From Balanoglossus misakiensis (taxonomy: Eukaryota; Hemichordata), in assembly GCA_040954595.2 (NCBI GenBank), contig CM082583.2:4030001-4094000 (forward strand): 64,000 bases of DNA, read 5' to 3'. Both the position numbers and the translations under genes were made by a program. This document shows positions 35,801 to 47,895 of this stretch, piece by piece. The notes under the pieces are model-generated. The model worked only from the letters and a program-made list of their open reading frames with translations. It was not told the origin of the DNA and did no database searches. Within the stretch, counting starts at the first letter, position 1. Every line of letters starts with the position of its first letter.

Positions 35801-36471
35801 GCAGTACATTGGCACTTCATATAACAAAACAAAAATATACAAAAGATAAAGATGATACAATATTTTTTGTCAAAAGTTGTAATTTACGCTCAGAAAAGCA
35901 GTGCAAGAACAGTAGATCTTGTCTTTCTTGAATTGAATAAATAAATAAATAAATGGAAGGAAAAACCACCACACTGACAGATACTGTACAATACACAAAA
36001 ATTATAGCAACCATGGGCACATCAGCACATAGGGACCATAAAGATTCTTTATAAATCCACATTATATCAGATTTGATTTTAATAGACTTCTCTTTCAGCA
36101 CCTCCATGACAACCACAATTTAAAATGCAATGAATTCCGATGTCAAGAATCAAAGAAGCACACGACTGGCTATCGCGATGCCACTATAACTGCTCAATAT
36201 GTACTGTGGTATGGGCGACATAAATCTTTTTCTACTCACAATAAATTTTTCCCCTTGTTTCTCCACCTGCCTGTAGTCTGGTACAGAGATAGGTAATGCT
36301 CTTTTTTCACTGTAATCTATGTAAGAATACCCGGAGGAGTCGTCACTGGGCTCCAACCTTTCGGATTCATATTGCGGCACTGATATCACTGTTAGTCTCA
36401 GTTCACTGCCGCCCGATTTGATCAAATCCACCACATTTTTATGCGTGGCTCCCTCAACCGTGCTTCCATTT
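23864..36471 (-). CDS. SNX27: SNX27 sorting nexin (PDZ-PX-FERM), 3' eleven exons; 5' end not found
   Basis: Endosomal cargo adaptor: the PDZ domain binds receptor tails and retromer VPS26, PX binds PI3P, and the FERM-like module binds NPxY cargo. Exons in transcription order: 36471-36240, 35615-35423, 35117-35047, 32725-32621, 32449-32371, 31161-31001, 28494-28405, 28259-28110, 26297-26169, 25288-25091, 23956-23864. All phases agree, giving 499 residues and a TGA stop. Landmarks: second PDZ half with [11 protein letters not shown] (the His marks a class I PDZ); PX with [15 protein letters not shown] and [33 protein letters not shown]1 with STTEDVY; F2 with LYIQNYS, LRKWIF and LLNDDD; F3 with [27 protein letters not shown] and KWVKIFT. 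After [14 protein letters not shown] comes an extra Glu/Asp-rich tail, then a last exon [14 protein letters not shown] ending DGDL. The first visible exon begins with the last base of a codon, so start and early PDZ exon(s) lie upstream, beyond or undetected before 64,000. Confidence 0.95.
24656..24800. repeat. Possible TTAA-flanked small element (family B)
   Basis: It begins TTAAAGGTAAATGT and ends ACATGCCTTTTAA, imperfect inverted ends with TTAA at both borders. The interior words GTCACCATGG and GATCTAGCCA resemble those at 56,483-56,637. It is non-coding and lies in the last SNX27 intron. Confidence 0.4.
24998..25140. repeat. Local duplication of the SNX27 exon end and donor
   Basis: GGCCTAGCAACCAT occurs at 25,059-25,072 and inside the exon at 25,123-25,136. 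CCATGACAACTCAC, which includes the exon's donor on the minus strand, occurs at 25,077-25,090 and again as CCATGACAACCCAT at 24,998-25,011. The 3' end of the penultimate exon and its splice donor thus appear imperfectly tandem-duplicated into the following intron. A more decayed copy may lie near 24,240-24,310. Confidence 0.5.
25848..26155. repeat. Imperfect ~178-bp tandem duplication in SNX27 intron
   Basis: A block containing GTTTGTGATGTCTCAGTTGC, then GCAGTATGGACACATCCAAAC, recurs about 178 bp later as CTTGTGGTGTCGCAGTTGC, then GCAGTATGGACACATCCAAAC. Downstream of each, AGAATTTCACAGA and AACAAAACAAA recur. The second copy stops within about 15 bp of the exon ending at 26,169. Confidence 0.6.
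27765..28047. mobile_element. piggyBac-like MITE in SNX27 intron
   Basis: TTAA flanks both ends (27,761-27,764 and 28,048-28,051). Ends are CCCTAATGCTGCC and, inverted, CCCTATGCTACTGG. A CCC terminus with TTAA target duplication is the piggyBac signature. The 283-bp interior is non-coding. It ends about 60 bp from the donor side of the SNX27 exon at 28,110-28,259. Confidence 0.55.
28858..30190 (-). mobile_element. 5'-truncated CR1/L2-like LINE with open reverse transcriptase
   Basis: The open minus-strand frame spans 30,235-28,994 (413 codons); element-like sequence starts near residue 22-25 (about 30,170-30,190). Reverse transcriptase motifs: [12 protein letters not shown] (motif A, residues 43-54), [13 protein letters not shown] (motif B, 101-113), YADDTQIY (motif C, catalytic Asp pair at 136-137). 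A C-terminal region ends [11 protein letters not shown]...[10 protein letters not shown], typical of jockey-superfamily CR1/L2-type LINEs. Endonuclease and 5' ORF are missing. A short 3' UTR ends in an (AAT)n tail (28,858-28,881 on +), the usual 3' mark of such elements. No internal stop suggests recent insertion. It lies in an SNX27 intron in the same orientation as the gene. Confidence 0.85.
33000..35040. other. SNX27 intron, nothing recognised
   Basis: Between the exons at 35,047 and 32,725 the sequence is AT-rich and non-repetitive by eye, with scattered short frames on both strands that lack splice signals and similarity. The other long SNX27 introns (29-31 kb apart from the LINE, and 31.16-32.37 kb) likewise show no further feature. 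Confidence 0.6.
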
Positions 36472-37099
36472 CTGTCGATTAAAAAAAAAAGAACAAAACG
36501 AGTGGTGAGTGGCTGAAGCCTGGAGAATAGATTGACTGATTTTTTATTGTGATACATTTTTGATCTTCTTAAAAAACTGAGTCTTCTGAATTATTTCGTA
36601 ATACAATCCCCAGCTATGTTTAGTATGTTTGTTTTGTGCTACTGTAGTTTCTTGTTGAAAGGCTTGAAGCGTCCGGCATTTAGCTTATCGGCATAGCCTT
36701 ATATAGACAACACTGTTATGTGCAAAGTATGAATTCAAGTCCTGACTTTAGAACTCACTTGTAAACAATAAAAATGGTTGTTATGTGTGCAAACAGGCTA
36801 TGCTGACAAGTAAAGAACTGGGTTAGCATGTGGTTTGGGGTAGAGATTTAGAAATTGTATTTGATAATCATACACGGAACACAAAATACTCAAATACCCA
36901 AAACATAGCCAAAAGTTACAGCTAAACACCTCTTTAAAAAGAAGATTTTCAAGATAAGTCATTGTCAATGATACAGTCCACATGATGTTCATATGAACAC
37001 CTCTTTTCATGGCGGACGAGACGCAACTATAATTATTATTCTATTCTAGCTGTCATCCGACAGACAACAGCCCGATGGCAGGATGAGGTATCCATCATC

Positions 37100-37200
37100 A
37101 CTCACTGGATAAGGGGTTTCAAACCCACAGTCTTCTGATAATGAGCTCGGAACTCTAATCTCCGTGATACATCTAGCTAGCAGATAAAAATATCACCGGG
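37100..37200 (-). repeat. Possible tRNA-derived SINE fragment
   Basis: On the minus strand an A-box-like TAGCTAGATG is followed, after a small stem-loop (CGGA...TCCG), by GGGTTTGAAACCCC, which resembles a Pol III B box (GGTTCGANNCC). The order and spacing fit a tRNA-like SINE head, but the acceptor stem is not convincing and no tail was found. Confidence 0.25.
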
Positions 37201-37669
37201 GAAGGGATGTACCCGATAGCCAGCAACCAGCAAAAACAACTGACTGTTAGTGAAAATAAATAACAATTAAGACATTTTTCACAAATATCATGCTACATGT
37301 ATCCATCTGCACTTTTATTTTTGCCACCTGTAAAAGAAATGTTTGCTTCATCCCTGCTGAGACACTGATCGGGTTGAATTACACATCCAAGCCACTTGGA
37401 AAACCGCGTATATCATTCCATGGCTGCCTCCTGTCCAGCACTTCGGGGGCAAAGATATCCTGTTCTACTGTATTCATAACCAATTTGGCTACATCTCATG
37501 TCAGATTCAACTTCCCACTCCATCCCTATGGTTTGTAACATCATCCAACAGACACAATTACTTTAAGAATACGGGTAGTCTATATTATCTCCAGGAAATG
37601 CAACCTGTAATGCACACTAATGACCCACATTCTGGCTGAACTTTAAATGCACTTTGCCCTTTATATTAA

Positions 37670-37909
37670 AGGGACAAAGTCTCTCTCTCGCTGCCTTTTT
37701 TCCATTAATTATGTTTGATACAAGACATTGTTTATGTCAATGTACATGTGGATATATAGTGAATTAACGTTCGACCACACACAACTTCCATGCCATTTGT
37801 AGGATATGAGTAAAAACTCGCCCAAAATGAATAAATGGTAAAGACGGATTATTCATTTTGGCGAGATTTTCCCTCTCGAAAAAAGGCAGCGAGAAAAGAC
37901 TTTGTCCCT
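37670..37909. mobile_element. TTAA-flanked palindromic MITE, family A, internally deleted
   Basis: TTAA|AGGGACAAAGTCTCTC at the left and GACTTTGTCCCT|TTAA at the right. The left arm is complete and matches the copies at 49,260 and 51,758. The right arm is shortened to its outer and inner ends, giving 240 bp instead of about 345. Confidence 0.75.
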
Positions 37910-39033
37910 TTAATTTAGACAAGTCTTTATTATAAAACCTCAACTTAGCTACAAATATAGAGAACAGGTTTCTTGGTGTAAACACTGGTTAAAAAAGTCT
38001 CAATTACAAAAACTCAAATTATCATTATACATGTATGCACTTATACTGGTATGGAGAACTGATTTCTGGGTGTGTACACCGTTTTCTGTGAAAACAGACT
38101 CTCCTACATTGTAGCACAATGAGGCTTAGGCCTACTCTTAGAATTCTTAGAAAAATTTATATGAATTCACCATTTTTAAGTAACTATGAACCACTTGGCT
38201 GCCATTAGACAAATGTGTAATTATGTGGAATGAAACCTCAGGCATATTTATACAATCAAGCTTTTCAAATACATGTATTATTATACATAATGGTAATTGC
38301 TTCCTATCAATCACTAATAATGTTTTTCTGCCAACTGCAGACTCCTTTTCAAATTACAGTACTGAGAATTATTCATATTTTATGAAGTCAAAGAAAGACT
38401 GCATTACACATTTAAAAGCCATGACTAAAAAGAATTGCCTTTTACCGGTCTCTGACCTGTAGTATTGCAATATTCTGATCAACTTGAATGAATTTTAAAT
38501 TACACGGCTACGTCTGACAGACCCTAGGTTGATCGACGTCAAGTTCCAAGAAGAGAACATTTCAAAATGGCTTCCTTTAACATTTGAGTGGCTCAGAAGA
38601 CATGGCCACCCAAATCTACAAAGATTCTGCCAACACTGTGAAGCCACAGAATTTCCCAGAATAAAATGTCAACCAGGAAATTAAAATGCAGAATTTATAA
38701 ATAGTTTTGAAGTAGACTGCAACCTGGAAAAGGTAGTCACAAAAGTGCGAGCCCAGCAAACCTTGCATCCTTCAAGCTGTTCAGATTTGTACTGAGTCAT
38801 TTTGAAAGAGAAAGCGTTCCTGAAAGTGTCCTCAATAGAAAGGTATCAATTTACTGCTGAATTCTGTCTAAAACCAACATTTGCCGTTCCAGTAAGAAAA
38901 CAGAATTTCACTTCTTTATTCCAAATGTTTGTGACTGTACACTAAGTCTTATTTTTCCTAACAACATCCGCCTATAACATGAGCAGATAACCATCCATTA
39001 TCATTGGTTACTCAACTGAACTCAAGACATTGG

Positions 39034-40245
39034 CAGTGTTGCAGCCAGGAATTTTATAACAGGGGACACTGTGTCCCCGCACTATTTATTTTTGGGGACA
39101 TTTTGCATATTTTGGGGACAACATAAACCATGGACATACATGTATGTCCATGCATAAACGTACACATACATACACAATGACATACCACATTAAATTGTAT
39201 AATTTGATGTTTTTAATAAAACACTCAGACTCCTTGGTCTGTGTCACAATGACCATATACTTTAACCTGCATTTTGTACAAATTGTACAAATCACGTGTT
39301 CACAACAGTCAAGATCTGATCACTATTGTTCTGATAATTAAAGTCACTGCCGATTACTGTTTATGCGTCTTTGTTTTACTTTTCTGATTTTGATTACATT
39401 CAAGATCTTTTAAATCTGCTTCATTTCTAAATTTAGAGTTTTTACCAAAATATCAGAAAGATGAATAATCCCCCCTTTTTATACAAATGAGGATGAAAAA
39501 CAGACTTGTTGTTGACAAGAATTCTGGCTTTATTCCAAATAACCTGCTCAGCTGGAGGGGTGGAGGAAAAATGACTAATTTAAATTCTTTCAAGTCCTTT
39601 ATTATTTTAGGAGTAAATTTGAGAAAACTTGTTCCCCATTATATAAAATCAATAGGGTATTTCTAAAAGCTAGGGAATTCATTCCAAGATCAACTGTTGT
39701 CTGGCTAGGGGTCCTAAAGCATGTAATAAGAATACTCTCAACTCTGTCTTTTTGGAGTCTTATCCAAGAAATTAGCAGTTGAATCTACATTAAAAGTTCA
39801 GTGGGAGGATTTTCAACAAATCTGAGACTGCTGGTACTCATGGACAGAGTTGGTTTCAGAAGCAATTGGAGTCACGGTAGTTCACTGCCTGCACAGCGTG
39901 ATATCGCAATGTATTACTATTACAATTCCCAAGAGGGTGGCTGCGTGTACGTAAACTGTATCAAATTCAACGATAAACCACAGTCCCTCGAGGGACTCAA
40001 GTTTGCTACAAGTTTGCTATGAAGATGTTATCAGTATCGATTACAGGTCGTAAGGTCATAAACTGTGACAAGTGAATCTCTTTGTACGCGTACACCCATC
40101 AGTTATCAGGAAACAATGTATGTTAGCGCCGGCTATTTTTGACACTCAGAGTGCGCCCGTGGTGACCCGCAGTATGCCAGAAAGTGCGCCCGTGGCTTCA
40201 GTTTTGGGGACATTGTCGCAAGGGCGCACGCTGGCTGCAACACTG
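39034..40245. mobile_element. 1.2-kb hAT-like non-autonomous DNA transposon
   Basis: Ends are CAGTGTTGCAGCCAG and CTGGCTGCAACACTG, a 15-bp perfect TIR. The exact hexamer CATTGG lies immediately outside both ends (39,028-39,033 and 40,246-40,251). Subterminal GGGGACA words occur at both sides. The interior has no transposase frame. A CAGTG...CACTG terminus recalls hAT elements, though these usually make 8-bp duplications, so the superfamily is tentative. Confidence 0.7.
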
Positions 40246-43200
40246 CATTGGGATAACGTTAATAATCTCTACGGCCCGAGGAAATCTGATTGGATTATCC
40301 GTTATATTCTACTCGAGGCAAACAATATGAATGACTTGTAACCCTGATTGGGCATTATATACACTGTACGGGCCGAGAGAGCAACCCAGCAATACAAAAC
40401 GGGATTTACTTTTTTTCACTAGGTAGTAGGTTTCTAAATAACGTGAACACTGACAATCCAACGTTTTCGATTACGCCTTACAGACTTGAAAACAGGTAAT
40501 CAAACATACAGCACGTCCATCACCTGCCCGGTTCAATTTTCAGTTCCATGAAATGCATAACACCCATGGCTAAGTTTGAAGTGGACGCAAAGGAATAATA
40601 CATGCAAAGTCTTAATGCGCAAATAATGAGATTTGAGTAACTCAATATTTTTTGCCCAGGCCAGTGTGTATGGTTCACATGCCATGGACAAGTCAACCAA
40701 ATTTGGTAAACCAGTCAAGGTATATATGTACACACACAACTAAGGTTGGCATGCAAAGCAACACCTATTGCTTTCAGGATAAAACACACACATAGGTCCT
40801 AACTTATAAATTTCTTCCTTCTAGCTGGCATTATCGCTCAATGAATGCAAAGACTGTTCACTCCAACAAGAATTTCTACAAACAAGCTATTCCAATACTT
40901 TCACATTGCTAACTAACAGTCCCTTTCCCTAGGCTCATTGAAAGGCAAGTCTCAGGCAGGAGTTGAGGGGAGTGTCAATCAAGACGAAGGTTTGTCCGAG
41001 AATTAAACACTCACAAATCTACATTGTTATTCATCACTTGTTTGGCTCGTCTTATTGAATTTCTGAGTCGGACTTCCCTTGGTCTGTTACACACGTTTAA
41101 AACAGTGCGCAATCTGTTGTGGGCGATAGTTGTTACACACAAAATTTGCATATTCACAATTCAGTTTACACTCAGGTCCCCTCTGGGAGATGTGATGTGT
41201 TGATAGTGGTTGACCTGCTCGGGTCGGAGACATGCCGCAGCGTCACCTAAAACCTGTGGCAAGCCTGAAATAAGTCTGCAGCTAGTTACGGTCACACCTG
41301 CGATGGCGTCATAAGAGTTTGTTTCTGGCAGTATGACAGAGTTTCCATTTCCATAGTGGCATCCACAGAATCATGTAGAGAATACTAGTATACAGATTCA
41401 GAAGACATATATGCAAATTCAGCAAACAGTTAATATACGTGCATGCACATATTGAATGTATCTTGATAATGATACTGTATTATCCCAAAAGGTTTTCTTT
41501 CCCAAACGGGAAGCATATTGGTATATATCCCAATACAGCATGCACTAAAAAGCAAACAGCCATGCCAAATCAATCGCTTAGATCGAATTTTATCTTTCAA
41601 TGTCAGCTGTGTGTGAAATCAACCACAAAGACTACAGATTCAGCCAAATTAAACACATGGATGGTCACAATGGATAACTGGCTTTCTCTGCGCAAACATC
41701 AGTGCTATTACCCTCAATGCTGTGTTTCCATGACAACTGTGAACATGGTCGTGACTAAAAAATCAACGCAAGAGAAGAAAAAAAATTCAGTTTTATTAAC
41801 TTGTAATAGATTAGATGACATCTTGCAGTGGCAAGGCTTGTTTCACTGTCATAAACAGGTCTTGAAATGGTATCACCATAATGTACATGTAGGCTGTTTC
41901 TGCCCAGAAAGTCAAATCACCACAGTGCATTGTCCATGTATGTATGCTTTTACTGCGTCTTCCTGCTTTCACCGACACATTTTCAGTCTAAATTTCATAA
42001 AAGACAAATCCTGTTTCAATAACCTGTACGTAGTGATTTTGTTCCTTGTGCGTAGAACTTCGCGAGGACAAGAGTGACGATGAAATGTTGCCAGATGTTT
42101 CAGTATTTTCCTAATAGCGGGGGAATTTTACGAGCCGCCAGTTACTTGACCATGAGCAAAATCTGTCAGTCACGATTCTGCCATGAAAAAGCTTAATCCT
42201 GCTGTAAGACGAGCGCCTTTGGGTGAAGAATCAATAACAGTGATTTCTCAAACGATATTAAAATAGGGACCTCAGGGGATTGGTGTGAAAATGCAATATG
42301 CTCATGGTAAACTAGGTTTAACCCTTTCAGGACTGAACTTCTGGTATTAAAGCGTACCAGATTTTACCCAGTGGTACATGTAGATATGATAAAACAATCC
42401 CAACCAATGTGAAACATAATAACCACATGATTGACATAATGCAAATGAGTTGAATCGACCTCCTTCTATTCAGTACTAAGCTTATCTGAATCCAAATGTG
42501 GGGGGAAAAGAGGTGAAAGATTGTATTCTGAGTGTGGGTACTTTGAAATAAATAACACTGGCAGTGGCAATATGATTTCTAAAACCATTAAGAACAAAAG
42601 TTTACTCCAAATTTAATTATCTGTATTAAATACATATACAGTACAAGCCATCTGTAATATTATAGTTTTAAACTGGTTTTGAATGAATAATATTGTATGC
42701 TTTTATACGGTACATGGCATTTTTCAATTCTTGTCCTGCATGATATACATGTACAGTGCAAATTGCATTTCACGCTTGGAAACAGACAATTACTAGAAAA
42801 GGTTTTAGTGGGGCAATGTGTTCCAATCTTCAATTTTGAAAATTGGCAAGGATTCCAACAAGTACCAGTACAAGTACACGGAAACTTATTGTGGCTTGAA
42901 TTCAGAGCAAGACATTAATTCATGGGAAGTCAATGCTAAAATTAGTTATTTGAACCATCTGACAGAAATCAGATATGTTCCAAGGCTAGCCATTTTAATA
43001 TAATGCGAGTACCTGTAAGATATTCACATACACACATACATTTGTATTCTATGGTTTCCTTGGCTCCAGAGAGACAAAATGACTATTCTTTGATATCAAA
43101 TGACGTCAAACGCAGTTCCGGTGGCATTCAAATTTCCAGCTGATGGGCAAATGGTGCAAACGACGACTGTGCACACGAGACACCAAAACGCTGATGAGGC

Positions 43201-44576
43201 ACCACGCCTGATACGTGTTACATGTCTGGCGGTTCTAAAGTATGAACGCACCCAGAAAAACTTTTACTGGATGGATACACATGTCCACACATACAACCAC
43301 AAACCCATCTACACAGACAGGCAGATGCAATGGCAGTCTGTTTGACAACTATGATGTTTGGCAAGTACCGCGGTACATAATATACATCGTACATTGCAGC
43401 AAAGAACGACGCTTCCAACTCGATTAGAGCCTATGGCAAATTTTTTTCAGTCCTTTTCTCATTGTAAACCTATTCAAACTGTTGTCATTTTTTCTTTCAA
43501 TTTGTTTGATTATGAGAATAAATTATTATTACATGACACAGACATCGTGACAATGGAACAAAGAACTCTCCCAGACTGGACGAGCATTATGAAATTTAAT
43601 TTAATTAACAATGTCAGTCGTAATACGAACAGATGAGAAGAATTACTCCCATATCATTCACAGTGAACCATAATTCAGCCTTTCGAAGAACAGTGCATGG
43701 TGGACTAATCAGCTGAATTACATCTGGTTTGACCTGACTTTATTCTAAATTAAAGATAGACAATTTAGGTCACTTGACAAAATGAAAATGCCAATAACAG
43801 CAATTACAACGAAGTCTGTGAATACTCAATCTTGTATAGACTTCATTTGACAACAGAGGCTTATTTCGATTAGAAAAAGGCTTACGTTTTTGTAAGATTA
43901 CATGCAAGTTAAAGTGACATTTTTCGACGTCTTTCTGAACAGCACTAGACAAGCTAGGCTGAAAAACTAATTATTTCTTCCTTCTTCAAGGATATCGACT
44001 TCAAATTTTTGTAATATCTGATAAAGTTATCCTTTGCTGTTCATAAGTTTGATATTCCTCATCCCATCCAAAATTGGGTGTGTAAACAATACTGTCAACA
44101 TTGGTTCTAAAAATATTTGCCTTGCTTCTAAAGACTTGTTTTCAAATGTGTTAAAAATAGATATCCTTATCAGTTAATGATTTTAAATAGCAAATTTATA
44201 CCATATGATGGTGTTGTTTTATTAAAATGCGACTGAATACCCAACACGTGCTGAATTTTTCCACACACAACGGACACACTTGGCAGTTTCAGAATTTAAT
44301 GCTGTATTAGATATCACTTCAAGTTTTCCATCAAAATGATCAATGTTCCTGTGTTGTCCAGGTTTTCAAACTTTGTTGAAATTCTGACAGCATCGACACT
44401 TGCCTGGGGCGACAACATGGGTGAGTGATTTCACGGCCAAATCAGTCGGTAAAAGCTTTATAGGTATTTCTAAACAGAACCAAGTGGCTTTTAATCTTTT
44501 TTCCCGACTTGGAAGTGATAACTGATTGGCACCTAACTACTCTCAGCTGCTGGTTTGGGCGAAAAGAATGTAAATA

Positions 44577-44748
44577 CAGTAAAACCTGTCTAAACCGAAC
44601 CCTGCCTAATCTGGAAACCTGTCTATACTGAACACATTTTCCTGTCCCTTTCACATAGAACAACATGTTAAAATAACCTCTATAGGGTAGACACCTCTGC
44701 AAACTGGACAATTTCTTCAGGCCCTTTCGGTTCAGACAGTTTTTACTG
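44577..44748. mobile_element. pogo/Tigger-like MITE, copy 1
   Basis: Ends are CAGTAAAACCTGTCTAAACC and GGTTCAGACAGTTTTTACTG, flanked by TA (44,575-44,576 and 44,749-44,750). It is 172 bp and non-coding. The CAGT(A/C)AAACCTGTC end with TA duplication is typical of pogo/Tigger-derived MITEs. Confidence 0.7.
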
Positions 44749-47700
44749 TACAGTGTCCTTTGGTTTCCTAAAAAGGCTACAGTAACAGGTTATACTCTTG
44801 CCTATATTAAAGTGACTCCCTCTCATCAAAACACCATTTTTATTTAGTAATCAATTGTGTCTTTTTAGACCAGGAAATGTTGGATACAGTGTTCAAGACA
44901 CTAACTGTACTGATCAGAAACATTAGCACATTTATCAGTATTTTTTTGCAACCAGAGAATTGTAGGGTTTTGAGGGAAATATCCAATTTTCACAACAAAC
45001 CTTGCAGACATGATGACAAATATACAAGCTTCAGTGCACGACACACAAGTGAAGAAAACAGCCATACTGAGATTCTGTGCTCTAATTTGTACAATTGGAC
45101 ACGGAAAAACGATTTTTCTTATAAACAAGTATACAAAATACATCATGAATTGTAATATAATTGCGGATATCACAAGCCAAAAATCTGAAAATATATGATC
45201 AGCTAGAATGTGATCAGCTGTCGGATTCCCAGGGAAGCCAACGGATAAATGGAAAGAAAACATCATGGGCTTATTTTTATGACGGATTCAATGGATAAAC
45301 TTTTTTTAACGAGAAACAGGGTCGCCATAAATTTGACTATACTGAAAGATTCTCTTCAGTTGTGCTTTTTACTGATTTTAGTATTAACATGTCAACCTCG
45401 GAATTAGTGGTTATTCTTTTGCATAGGCTGGATTAAAATTTACCTGACAGTGACACAGATAGAGGATGTTCATCTACTCAGAGTCTACGGCCATAAACTA
45501 AGTCTGGCCTCTCTCAGTGTTTGGACCATAAAATTTGCACACAAATACCGGCGTCTGAGTGGCGGTGTAATAAAACTAGGGCACTATGTACCTGTATCTC
45601 CATGGCAACAAAATAATAGCCATCTTGTCGTAAAAAAAATTCATTATCCAGCCAAATATGTACTCCATCACTACATACATGATGCTCTGTGTCCTCATAA
45701 CAATAAATGGCCGTATAGTGCAGTCTTGACCACTAGAGGGCCAGAAATGAGAAGGGCAGCTGTCAAAAAGTGAAAACCTGTATTTCCAACCATATGAACT
45801 GGAAGCAGCTAAAAGTGACTTCGGACCCTTACCCTTTAACATAATGGCAGGATATCAGTTTCGTTACCGCACAGCACTGAATGCATAAAAGATTGAGACT
45901 TGCACGATCTATGAAGAATATCACTCACTACATTGTAGATTCAATATTTTTCCAGGGGTAATACTGAAATCCAATTAAATACAAACCAATGCAATTTCCA
46001 GCGATAATTTTGCAAGACAGCTGTTAAATTGGGTTGATGGCCCCTTAAAGTTCACTGTGTAACTGATTCTGAGCAGGTGTATATTGTGCATTTTATGACA
46101 TGTAATTACAGAAGGATACCTTGGGTTCTGATTGGAATGGAGGCCAACTACTCTCTGTCACTACACAGTAACAGTAATACGATGGAGTGACCTACAAAAC
46201 GCCTCAAAAGTCTAAAATTCTGAACAGTATTATTTATCTTACAAAGTATTATTTATCTTACAAAGCAGAGTGCAAAATTGTATCCCTATACTGACAAAGA
46301 CACTCTTGGCTTGTTTTATGTACATTTGCTAGTAAAATAAAACACTCGCGATTTGTCATTCTCTTCCGGATGGAAAAATACATCTTACGACAGATTCCAT
46401 ATATTGTTCTGCCGTGTATTAAATGACATATTTGACTTTGTTTTCAAACCATATGGATGATTGGTTTTGACTACAAGTGAATTCTCACATCATCATCGTG
46501 CATGATAGATGACTGACCTGAATTCAGCCTACATGTATTCACATGTAAATATCGTGTTATAATAAAAGTGAAAACATATCACAACCTATTTGCATACCAA
46601 TACAATTCTGTTTCTAGGGCCCTGCACTACAGAAACATTCATTTCCATAAAAACAGAAAAATTAAAGCCAAAATCATCAGGAGTAAGAATAATATGATAT
46701 AATTATGTTTGTTTTGGGGGGAGGTTAAAAAGGATAAATTTAGAAACCCGCTAGGGAAGATTCATGGACAGTTGTTCACGTTAATCATAAATTTTCAAGC
46801 AGGTCTTGGTGCAATTTATTTATTCGCGCAAGCCGATAATTTTGAAATGCATATGAAGAAAGCCTGGGGTAGTTTAACATGAAGCACGGTACAACAAAAC
46901 AGCCTTGTTACTATATTGAGATGGGTAATCATTTTCAGCGGCAAATAACATTCCTCGCGGGTAGAACATGTTGCATCTTCTGCATTATTAACTAAATGAT
47001 ACAAATGCGCCAACTTCGACTAATTTTAACAATACCAGTAAAGAACACGACAAAATGAAAGATTTCAACTCCCACACTGATGAAATGTATGCTATATTAA
47101 GATTTCATCACAGTTTCAATAGATCACGCCGTGATTATTAATTTATGTATGGAAATTATCTATTTCCCAGATTTCACAACATAATAACGGGCGTCTGGCC
47201 TGTCAGCTAGCAAAAGACAGCGGTTCATTTTGTGAAAGTCAATTAATGGCATGGCTGCACATGAGCTTGACTACACAATGATGTGAATGTGTGATTGATG
47301 ACTTTATATCCTATATTGCTACACACATACATGTATGTAGCCAATCGCGAGTTCTAATCCCAAATATACAGTTTCACTTCAACAGAAACACCTCAGCTAT
47401 TGCCCAACCACATCCCTGGCACTGAGGTAGACAGAATCTAATAACTTGAGTTTTACGTGCCACATTTCACCCCCCCCCCCCCTCCCAAGGGGTTTTCAGC
47501 GCAATTTCAGCGCAATTCTTAAGCTGTCAATCTAAAGGTACTGACAGCTGGCAAATCAATAAAATCACAGCTGATTCCATCCAGGGAAGAGGAAAAACGC
47601 AGGGTAGTCCGGAAGTGCTGGCTTTATTGCGGAAATGGCAAATTTCAGGGTTTTTGACTTTTCTTTCAGTGGCAGCCTAAAAACAGATCATGGTTTTCAG

Positions 47701-47895
47701 TTAAACGAATGGCCAGACACATCTGTGTGTGAAAACTTTCCCATTCTGCACCACGACGGCTAGCAGTTTATTACCAACTACTTGACAGAAAGGAAACACT
47801 AAGAGATCTTTCAGGGGGTCTCCATGGTAACCGGAGTCCATCAATGCCAGGACGTCGACGATGTTCATTTCTCTCACCGGCACCCATGGCAACAC
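47701..47895 (-). other. Orphan coding-like ORF, unidentified
   Basis: A 64-codon frame from ATG to TAA, with mixed third positions near 50% GC in an AT-rich neighbourhood and a plausible globular composition (for example DPLKDLLVFPFCQVVGN). I do not recognise the protein. No strong acceptor lies directly upstream and it is not part of the SNX27 PDZ domain. It also contains CCATGG-centred palindromes resembling RFX X-boxes, so it may be a non-coding element. Chance remains the likeliest explanation. Confidence 0.2.

Noticed and set aside
37100-37200. Functional tRNA gene on the minus strand
   Set aside because: A- and B-box-like words exist but no seven-base acceptor stem or five-base anticodon stem can be drawn. 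Kept only as a weak SINE candidate.
40072-40341. 89-codon frame at the right end of the hAT-like element as transposase
   Set aside because: No transposase motifs; it overlaps the terminal inverted repeat and is best seen as chance.
41439-42077. 212-codon open frame
   Set aside because: It is the longest frame in the 36.5-64 kb stretch, but has no recognisable domain, biased AT-rich codons and no promoter or splice context. Probably chance.
45450-45773. 107-codon frame containing a CCATGGCAAC X-box-like motif
   Set aside because: No protein similarity or splice signals; the motif alone does not support a gene or regulatory call.
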